Part shown: positions 12,733 to 24,000 of the stretch, in pieces
How the letters are laid out: every line of letters begins with the position of its first letter
How positions within the stretch are numbered: the first letter of the stretch is position 1
NCBI GenBank assembly: GCA_944474755.1
Contig: OX104118.1
Coordinates: forward strand, 70,313,575 to 70,377,574
Direction of reading: 5' to 3'
DNA: 64,000 nucleotides
Source of the DNA: Limnoperna fortunei
Taxonomy: Eukaryota > Mollusca > Bivalvia > Mytilida > Modiolidae
Notes under the pieces: model-generated
Seen by the model: the letters and a program-made list of their open reading frames with translations, nothing else
Databases searched by the model: none
Told to the model about the DNA's origin: nothing
Program-made: the position numbers and the translations under genes

Positions 12733-14124
12733 CATATTCGTCTTTGTGTCAAATTATTTATTCTTAACATATTTTCCTAGAGTTATAAGATTTTTTTACA
12801 TTTAAGAATTGAAATATATTTTTGCTGGTTTTTTTTTCAATTTTATGTATCCTGTAATAGGCTGCAACACATTAACTGGTTGCTAGAATTAAATGAGTTT
12901 ATTGCTGTCATAATCTAACTGCTCTGCACTAGTGTATGCTGTAACACAAAATAAAATCAATAATCTTTTATTATTTCCCCCTACTGGTAGTACTAGAATA
13001 TAATGCACAATGTTAAATGTACAGGACATCAAACTAACAAAAGATATGAAAACTGGTTTGAAAGAGCCACATTAAACATAATTTGGAGGATTTAAGCGGT
13101 TACAAAGATCCCAAAACTGCCCCCTTTACTGTTATACCAGAACAACACAAAACAAAACCAACAAAACCGACACTTATTTCTACTACACTGTCAGTTGGAT
13201 CGTATTATTAATCGATCCAATTAAAATCAAAAACCTTGTTTGGTAACTTTGATTAAAGTTTTAATCAAATATGATTACACAGTTGCAAGTTTTTAGGACT
13301 TAAAACAATTTGATTTAAAAGGGTGGTGGGTCTTGAAGACAATTAGTGTGACGAGTTTTATCATTCAGGTTAACGACTTTTTTTAGTGGATATGACAAAT
13401 TAAAGACTCATCTGATAAGAATCCAACACTTCTAGATATATTATCTGCTTTGCCATTAATATATCAAAATAGCAATACTTGACTAAATAGTAAGTATAGT
13501 TTAAACATGCCTTATTTGTAGAAATTTTACAAAAGGAGATGCGACACACGTATTAAGTAGTGTTAGTACGTGTGAATATGGAATTTCCGTACCAAGTACG
13601 TATTTATCTGCAAGATATCTAAGCTAGCAATATTGCCTCTACACACGCGTATCCTTAAGGTGTGGAGTAAGTTTCTGAATCTGATATTTTCTTAAAAGGT
13701 TTATAGCTAAATATGGGATTTAACTCGGGGGCATAGGTACCTGATTAAAGCAAATCCACATCTAATTATATTGTTTAATAAGCAGAACATTTCTTACTCT
13801 ACTGGTATTTATATACGACAGAAAAACCCAACAAAATTTGAGATACAGTATCTTATCAATTATTTGATGAGCACATATATGTGTTATGTAGCTAAAATTA
13901 AAAATTATTGTCGTGCAGTGACTTGCAATTTAGTGAAGCGGGGTCATGTTACACAATTCTGTGGACCTTTATTGTATCTCTTTTGACAATGACCTTTTAC
14001 TTAAATAGGGTTTGGGATGTATTTTTGCTTCAATGTATGTAGGAAAACACTTTACATACCAGAATTCAAAATTAAATTGATTTCACTTTAGATCTACCTA
14101 GCCCATAGACAATAGTTATATGTC

Positions 14125-15078
14125 ATGATGCCACTAAGGGAGAAAGAAAATTATTACAAGGCTGGTTTTTTGATAACCGACGTTGGGACAAAAGCTGAAC
14201 ACGACCTAATTTATTATCACCTAAATGGGCAACCGCTAGCTATTTTCATTGATCGTAATCAACACGAAATTTTTCATTTGTATTCGAATAAACCATGTTG
14301 TCAATGTGGAAATACAGTGCATAAAAGTAATAAATGTGTCCTTAAATCCTATCAGATGGAAAAAATATTCCAACCGAAAATAAAGCGTCAAAACCATAGA
14401 CATAAAAAAGATGAGGACAAATTCTGTTGTAGTACAGCTAAGCCTTGGTTGCAACTGAAGGATTTCGATATGTCGCTTTTATATTGCATATTAATCAATT
14501 GTTGTGGAGCCGTTTTTTGGGATAGTTGTCTGCAGAAAAAATCTAAGACCATTGAAACATTCCTAAATGACAACATACACCATTTGTATCATTTATGGCG
14601 ACCGAAGAAGTGCTGCCTGGGGAGTTGTCCATCCGTCAATGGAAAACAACCTGTCATTCATGACAACATGTGGCAATCTTTATTCATAAACAACGGCCAG
14701 CCAAAATGCATTAACATGCCTCAAGACACTTGTTCTTTCAATTGCAAAACAAACTTATGCATAGGCAGCATAGACAAAACCTTAGAGATGATTATTCTTC
14801 GAAACTGCTGTAGTTTGCGTATTTCAGTTGACAAACTCCACGATCACCGAAATAAAATGTGTCACAAAACAGCAGGGGAGTTGAACGACATAGAGTTTAA
14901 AAATATTTGGAACGCTTGCAAAAATGATATTTTAGAAATAGCAGCATTCCTAAATAAAGAGGACTTCTACAAATCGGAAATTTCATTAGTAGATATAAGA
15001 CAATATGATGAGAGTGCATACGAAAGGATTAAAACCTTGCTCGAAGTGAGTAAATATGGACATGCAGAACTCACAAAG
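14125..15078 (+). CDS. Gene 1 exon: HEPN domain (318 codons)
   Basis: Two adjacent ATGs (14125, 14128) follow an in-frame TAG at 14113. A splice-acceptor-like TTTCACTTTAG at about 14083-14093 suggests an upstream non-coding exon. The open frame runs to a donor AAAG/GTAAGC at 15079, ending in phase 0. Residues about 7-110 hold paired cysteines (CCQCG, FCC); residues 235-262 include DHRNKMCHKTAGELNDIEF with the R-X4-H motif. The open frame overruns the donor by only four codons before a stop. Confidence 0.7.
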
Positions 15079-18000
15079 GTAAGCTTTCAATAAAAAATTA
15101 TTGCGTTAACTGGAACTGATGTTTCGCAAAACACAAACGTCGGTTTAAATTTAATTCGATTCGATTCCAAGTATTATATTGCTCAAACATCACAATATAC
15201 ATTTAAGTGAGTCCCGACCGGATTGCCAATCATACCAATAAGCTAGGGCGAAGAATTAGTTTAACTTATAGCAACGATACTTTAACTCAGTGTAAAAATG
15301 TTGAGTTATTAATATAGATATTTAAGAATTGTTGTTCACACTTATGCAGTTTCACATCTATTACCAAATTTCAGATACGTTCATTATTTTAGTATTTTAG
15401 ATAAATTAGCAGTAATACTGTATAATGGAAATAAATAAAATCAAACTAAAAAATTAAAATGGTTTAGAACATATTTTCACTGACTTGTATTGATAAATAA
15501 AAACATTGCATGACAATTTTTTTGAATGGACTATTTTTAAATTAAACAGTTTATCGTTCAATTTATTGAGGAAATGTTCAATGGCTTATCACTGTCTACG
15601 TGAATATCAATATCTATCTGCAATGAAATATTACTTTCCACTTTCCAAGACATCTGCATTTATATAGATAACAACTGTAATATATTTGTATATTTTCTGT
15701 CATCATTCATGTTATGGCAGTAAACTCTATGTTCGTTAGTAAAATGTCTAATTATCCAGACAAATATACAAAACATTTGTTTATTAATTGCAAGTATTGC
15801 CATGGAAAGTATTTAATGCTTTATACTGATTTTTAAGTTGGAATTTGATTAGTTGTTGCTTGGACATCAAAAGAACATTTTTTTACTGCATAACATGGTT
15901 TGTTGGGCCATGCTCTTGACAACAAGGATTTCATTGCAATTTTGCAAGTGCTTAATGTTTGTTTCATCGTCAAAGACTGATAATGTTAATTCGGACACAC
16001 ATAAAATGTACTCTATTCGTAACTTTCTTGCTTCATAATATCCTGTACGTGCACTAAGCGGCTCGATGTTGTAGCGCAAGTCCGCACTTAACTTTAATTC
16101 CCCACAATGTTTATAAGGGTATTTGGGTATTTATCTTATATACAACAGATACTTTCAGCATATCTGACGTTATTTATTATATAAAAATAAATGTTAAAAT
16201 GTAACATTAAGATAATTTGTAAAAATAAACGCTCCAAAACATAACATTAGTTTGTTTTAGCACCAATTAAACTAATGGTATTTGTGTCCGCTTTAATTGA
16301 AGATTAATGTTTTTCAACAATGTCATCTGATTTAAAGATCATTCTTTGTCTGGGAGTTATTTTAATATTATGTTCAGTGTCAAATCACAATCGAATTCTA
16401 TTGAAGCCTAGCCAATATATTAGATTTATTACAGGGAATAGAAGAGTTAAAGACCGACAACATTGAGATAAAGCAAGCACTACAAAAACTGCTGATACAT
16501 GTAACTTTACAAGAGCACAGCAGAAAAGTTGAAGAAATTGTGAAATTACAGGTACTATTCAGAATATAACCTTGCCACAATTCCCAATTCATGTATAGTC
16601 CTTCAGGTCACGTAATAATTGGAGATTTTAACATTGTTGACAATGAAAGACTCCACAATATTTTGACCAAAACACCGTGAACCTAAATCCATCAGCTGTA
16701 ATTACAGCTTTAAATTATTGACGGATTCAATAAAGAACTATGCCAGAAAATAGGCCAAGCAAGAAGACTATGATATTGGTATATTGTCTGAGTGGGGTCA
16801 TTGATTCAAGTAAGAATAAGCCATATACGAAGGTCTATGAGTACTAAAGCATCATCAGTATTCAGAAATCTTGATGCTGTTAAAATTATATTCATTCATG
16901 ACAAATATGTTGTTGTACCAACATATAAGGCCCCTTAACAACATTATTTTTATCTTCAAAAAACATTATATAGAGTGTTTAATAAATAAATTATGCATGG
17001 GGAGTTTACATGGCAACCATAATTACACATGCTTTGCGCCGTCAAAAGAGGATAGTTTTGAAAATCACAGTTCGGTGATCCTTTGGTCTCATTAACAAAG
17101 TCGAAGAATGTGATCTCCTTTTCATCAATGACGCTAAATTAAATTATAAATATACTGACAACATATGTGTCATGTTTGGAGGACATGTTTTTTCAACGGA
17201 CTGTTGGTATTGCAATAGGTAGTAGGACTCTCCTTGCCGACCTGTTTTTGTACTCTTATAGGCTGAAGTCCTAGTAGGTCTGCTGAAGAAGAAGGAAAAG
17301 ATACAATGGCAAAGACCTTTAACTTCACATTCCACTATATTGATGATGTTTTATCCCTCAAAAAAATGCTTTATTTAGTCATTATTTGCATTTAATCTAC
17401 CATTGCGAGCTTGAACCACCAAAACACTTGAGTCGGCATCTTACTTAGACCTATTTCTAAAAATAGACTACGGACAACTACAAACTAGACTCTACCACAA
17501 AAGTGTTTAACTTTCCACATTGTCATCGTTAAAAACATTCTAGCAGCTCCAGTGTATAATGTTAAATGTTATTTTAGATCCTGCGATCGGTATTTCGATT
17601 TTCTAGACAGCCCAATGATGATAACTACTTAACTACTCAAAAAAGATGTGTTGTGCCTACATTCAGAAGTTCTATCGTCGTCACCATGACCTAATTGATC
17701 GTAATGGAAATCAATCTCTTAAATATGACTGGACATTTTCAAGGTTGTTCTATTCCTAGATTTGTATTTGTCCTAGACATGACAATATGTTACTCGACAG
17801 GAGTCTAATTAGAGGCAGGCACTGTTAAGTCGTGCGGAGCATTTGAGTGCACCCATGGTTTTTATTGGGTTCGGGTTACTCACTTTATTTTTTCTGTTTT
17901 TAGTTTTTGTTTTGCGTTGTGTATAATTTTCTATATCCGGATTTCTAATCGTAATCGTCCCTTGACTGTCGGCTCTTGTTGTTCAGTCCGTTTTTCTATT

Positions 18001-21000
18001 TTTCTGTTCATACTTTTTTTGTCAAAATTGTAAAAAAATGTAGGCAAAGGTACTATTGTTTAATCTAAAACAATGACGTGTGTATACATCTAATGTGTAT
18101 AATGTAAATAAGCTACTTCGAGTGGGGTAAAAGAAAATGAGGACGTGTTGACCAATAAATAATGAAAAGAATAGAATAACATGTCATATGAACAATTTTC
18201 ATTTTTTTCGTCTATTGATTTACGTTAAATCTTTTCTGAAATCAGGGGGCTAAATGAAACAAAATTGTTTGCAACCTAAGTTGGATGGGCATAAGCCAAT
18301 GTAAGGACTTCAACTTTCCAATTGTCATAACCTTGCCACAATTCCCAATTCATGTATAGTCCTTCAGGTCCATCGATAGCAACATCCCAGCACTTCTGGC
18401 TTATGGTCTGTACATTTCACAACTTCTACATTATGCTAGATCCTGCTATCTGTATTCCGATTGTAGAGACCAGTCATTGCTGTTGACTACTAAGCTATTA
18501 AAATATGGGTGTGTTGTACCTAGATTGACATTATTCCTTCAGAAGTTCTATGGCATCAGAATGACTTAATTGATCGTTATGGAAAAAACACCTTTAAAAT
18601 ATAATTGGACATTTTCGCAGTAATAGGTAGTTTTTCCTATTCCTGCTTTTGTCATTTTCGCTAAAAAATACGATGAGTAACTTGTTGCGCGACTAATTAG
18701 AAGCAGGCACTTCTTACGCGTTTGAAGTACCTGAATGCACGCACGGTTTTTATTGGGTTTAGGTAACTCCCGTTCTGTTTTCGGTTTTCGATTTGTGTTG
18801 TATACGTTTGTCTAAATCCAGATTTGTAATCGTCTCTTGACTTTAAACTCTTGTAGTTAGGTCAGTTTTATAGCTATTTTTAGGATTGTTATACCAATTG
18901 GCAATTCCAAATTGTTATTATCATGTGACCCATTTAACAGGAGCTTATGCGGAAATGTTCAACAAAGACCTCTTCGTTAAAAAACAATTGAAACCAATCT
19001 TACAGCAGTAGTATTAGAATTGTCCTCTACAAAACGTATGTTGTTATAATATTAAGCGCACTGCAGAGCTTAGATAAAAAAAATTAGAAAATGTTCAGTA
19101 ACTCGTATTATGAGCTCCAAACATAAATACCGTCATATGTATTGTAAATGTACATTGGGTGGTACTCATAGTGTACGTTATATTTGTTATTCTGATCAGA
19201 AATCCAATAAATTACAACAACATGACTTAGTTTTACTAAACTATCTATATAGAAGTATGTTTTCAATGACTTCTAAAATTGTTGCAGCAATTAACTTCAA
19301 AGCAGCTATATTTATTGAGAGATATTTTATACATTTTATTCTGTTATTTCAATAAAAAAATTCTGAATTAAATAAAGGACTTTAATTCACCTTGAATCCT
19401 CATGGAACATGTTTAAACGAATTTTTTTAAACGGCAAAACCATATTGAACATTATTATTTATTTAATGGTGCTATACAAAGTTTGATTTGTTTTTGTTCC
19501 AATAGAAAGTCAAAATAGCTGTTTATGCAAGATTTAATTTACTAGAAACATATCGGAAACATGTTTGAAAAAGACTTTTTTTTACCGAAGTCTTTAAAGC
19601 AAATGAAATTTACATACACGTAAAATTTAATGAGTGGGTTTGCTTTGTTTGAAATTTAAATGGCCAAAATGGCGGAAATAAACATAGCTGATCAGGTTTT
19701 TCTATTCGACATTCACACTGCCGCTATATTTTAACATATGACCAATGAGAATTCAAAATTGCCGCTACCATACAACTAAGATGTTTACTTAATAGGTTTG
19801 TACAGGTGTTGACAGGCATGTGGTCAATAGTATGTGACTAAATATCATAACCACACTACCACCGAGGCCCCTATATGTTTTATATAAAATATTTTAAGAA
19901 TAATTTCAAGAATTATAACCTTGCAAATGTCTTTATTGTATACAAAAACCATAATTTAATGCAAGTTATCATAATGACCAAATTACGGAAATATAAAAAA
20001 ATGTGGTTTTTGTTTATGTTCGTCTTATTTATTTATATTCATAAATCACCTTAAAATCTTGAAATTGTCTCAACATCTGCGCAAAAAATAACTGGAATAA
20101 AACGATAATAATCAATACTGCATTTACCACTTTTTATGAAAGGAAGACGACAATAGCCAAGAAAGAAATTTTGAAATAAACAACACAGACGATAATTTGG
20201 ATTTAACTGTAAAAGATCAGCGTAACAAGGTAAACAGTAACCTTCCTTAATTAATGGATTTATTTGTTCTCATTCATGCAATTTTTCTTCATTTAGTGTC
20301 AGTAAAGGTATAGTTAAAAAAAAATAAACTTTGTCTATTTGAAAGGTTCTCTTTAAAATTCGCCACAGCGTTTATTCATACATTTTTTGATTTTAACATT
20401 ATACGTTCGTTTTTATTTTACCCGGTTTAGCTAAATTTCATGTATTACTGGAAACTGTCTTATTCAAAAAATTAAAATAATGAACTGAAATATAATCTTT
20501 CTAGAGTGCAAATGTTTTAGAAGATGATAATGCTGAAGTATGGAATAACACACAGCCAGTTAAAGTAAGTAGAACAACCATTTATTAAGGTAGATATTTT
20601 GCCAAAAGGAAAATATCGCCTTTTAGCAGTACATGATTCATGCCGATCGTATATTTTTGTTTTGGTCAGAATAATGATAGGCCTTCATAAAATAGCCTAC
20701 ATTCTCCTCAAGCAGCTAAACACTCAATGTTCAATAAACCAACTTTAATCATTGGCAAATTTTCTCTCAAAAGCAAACATCGGATGACACGGATGACAAA
20801 TTATTCTCAAAACATATTTTGAATTTAGTTATAAATAGGTAGAAAGGTAACGAAGGAAGTAAAAAACACTTTATATTGTGTGTTTGTTTGATTGAATATT
20901 GTTTAACGCCACTTTCAGCAATTTTTCTGCTATACCCCCGACCTTCGTTAGGATAACTGGTAATCCTTGTCAATTAAGATTGGAGTCGAGTACACCCTGC

Positions 21001-24000
21001 CTGCAGTGAGAATCGAACTCGCAATCTCAGTGTTTACAGACCACGTGATCAACAGTAGACTAACCTTAACCACATCGATCGGCCACCGAGGCCCCGAACA
21101 CTTTATAATTGGTTGCCATGTTTGAATATTGCTTTAATCATGAAATGATAAAATACATCTGATATCGACATATTTTAACTTCAACCCTTGCTGTTGTATT
21201 AAATGTCTTTTTAAATCGTGAAAACATACATGCAATGAACTGAGATTAATCTGTACTGTATGCAAAATATTTGGCGGATTTTTCTTTTTTAAGGAAGAAG
21301 ACAATTGCAACGAACATGTTGAAATAAACAACACAAGCAATACTTTAGATTCAAATATTACAGATCAGGCAAGCAACTATGATGTTCAGTTAACAAATGG
21401 GCAAAATACCAAAAGTAAAACGGTAAAGTGTAGCTTGTCGTATTTATTTATTTTTGGTATTTTAATTTTTTATTATCATCTAAAAGGCATAATTCAAAAA
21501 CAAGTTTATGCTCGTCAGTTGGAAGGGATTCACCGACTGATTAACTTTCTTATTTTTACGATAACTATACTCGATTTTGATTTAACATTTATCAAAGGCT
21601 CTTGATTTTTTATTGCAGTAGAGGCATTCAACTCGAAGTTAAAACCTTTATTGTATATCTACAAAAATGTTTATAAATATTTTATCGTTCTAGTTTGCAG
21701 ACGCTGCAGATGATAATATTACAAGTTGCAATAAGACACCTTCAAATCGAGCAGAAGAATTATGTACACAGGTAGACAAAACAAAAGTAAGGAATCTTAA
21801 GTTAAATATTTTAAATATTGCTCCATTATGTCGGCAGTTTTTGTACAACATTTTTATTTTAATCTTCACACGAACAGGCAGAATTGCTATATTTTTGCAT
21901 CTTTTTACTATTACATACATTTTATCTATGATATATCTTTAAGAGACCATTTACAGCCTATTCCTTAGACAGAGATTTTGGCACAACAAAATGTCACCCT
22001 CACATTGTGCCAGTTAGCAAGAGTAGAATTCTGACATTACACAAAAAATGTCATAAAAGGGTCTCGAGACTGTACGAATCAAAACATATTCCCCCAGTTT
22101 GATTCACAACAATGTAGTCCAGATTGTTTTCTCAATGGCGCATTTATGGGACAATCTAGCCAGTTGAATCAATACTTGCTCATGTCTATGTACAGCATTA
22201 ATCAGCTTACTTGCGTAATTTAGATTTCAAGATTTTATTTCAGAACTCGACCAGTCTGAAGAGACTGAATGGGTCTCGACTTGAATTCGACCCAGTCTCG
22301 ACTAGTCTCATTTGTCTGAATGAGACCAGTCTGAAAAGTCTGAACGAGTCTTAACCTAAATTTCACTAGTCTCATTATAGTCTGAATGAGTCTTGGCCAG
22401 TCAAAAAGACTGAATTAGTCTCGACCGACCTGATCTCGACTAATCTTGTCTGAATCAATTTTGGCCAGTCTGAAAAGACTTAATAAGTCTCGATCCAGTC
22501 TCAACTATTCATGTTATAGAAAGTAATAACACACTGAATAACAATGAAAACAGATAATGTCTAAAAATTACTTTTCAAATAGCTTTCAACCCTTTTTTAC
22601 AATTATACATATATATAATAAATATTGTAGTGTTAATTTTATTCTTGTATTAACAGGCAAAAAAAAAGCCTTATAAACAAAGAAAAACAGAACCTGTACA
22701 CAAATTGTAATTCTTTATTTGTTTTGAATAGAATTGTCCCATTTATAAGATTTGCTGTAAGTATAACTTTCCACTTAGTATATGTTGGTGGTCAATATGT
22801 AAATATCATGGAATTTTAGAGATAAATTATTTGACAATATTTAAATACTTTGACCACTATATATAATTTCCTTCCTCGACACCCATACAAATCAAATGGT
22901 TGCTCCCTGTCTATGCCTGAAATCAAGATTGGTACAGGTTTTTCAACAATAAAATCACCATAATTATTTTAAAAAGTAAATAAATTGAAAGCAAGTTTTT
23001 AAAAAAGATTTAAAAATCAAAGATTCAATATTTTAGTTTTAGATGGATAAAATACAGACAAAGTTGGAATATGAGAAATTAATATATTAATTATGTGCAC
23101 AATGATAGGGTTATATAATTAAAATATATAATTAAAATTGTAGACCGATAACAATTTTACAAGAACAACTTGAACAAAATCAACATTGGGGTAGGGAAGG
23201 CACAGGATTAAAAAAATATTTTGCCTTATATTCAAACCGCTTGACCGGTGTGGAAAAAATAGTTCTCGTAAGTAGTAGAAATGCGGTACTAAGCAGTTGA
23301 TTGGTTTAAAATAATAACGTCATAATAAGAATAAATGACGTCATAAACAAAACACCTTCTATTTATCGTATATTCAAGTCAATAACGTTAAAATGGGGTT
23401 TGGAGAATTTGTACTTCATTTCGCAAATTTACTACTTTTTTACAATTAGAGAAACAAAATTTTACATTTTACATTGGCATAAATTAAAGCGTTTAATGAC
23501 TAAACAAAGAAACAATGCTAAATTGTTGAGAAAACATAAAAGATTATGAAACCCTTATCCAATAACTCCTTAAGTAGGTATTACTAGTAAGATTGCTTAC
23601 ATATAGAATCTTACAATCTTTTCATCTGGTTTTTGGTGAAACTGCATTTGTGCATCATGTATACATGTATGTACTTTGAAGGGGAAATAGTGTGGTTGGG
23701 TGAGATCAAATATTTTCAGTTTACTTATTTTCTGAGTAAAAGGCCTTGCTTGCATAAAAGTGACATAGAAATAAGCACATATTTGTAGGATATATTGTTT
23801 TGAAATATATTTTACAAATAAAATTAAGCCTTCATATATTTCATTGATGCAGTCAAACGAGCCAAAGAGTTTTTGCCAAATTAGATATTTGAAAATTTTC
23901 CTGTAACATCACACATGTGCATTTTCACACTCCAGCAAACATTTAATAAACATAACAAGAGTCAATAACTATAGTAATTTGAAACAATTTAAGCATCCAT

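Larger units (their letters stand above)
9021..14135 (+). repeat. 5.2-kb tandem segmental duplication, copy 2
   Basis: Second copy of 3821-9020, in direct orientation and immediately adjacent, with very high visible identity. It is slightly shorter (about 5.11 kb). It contains an expanded AAAT run (11441-11476) and lacks the AAATA tract of copy 1. It runs directly into the HEPN exon at 14125 and so contains the functional-looking 5' flank of that gene. Confidence 0.95.
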
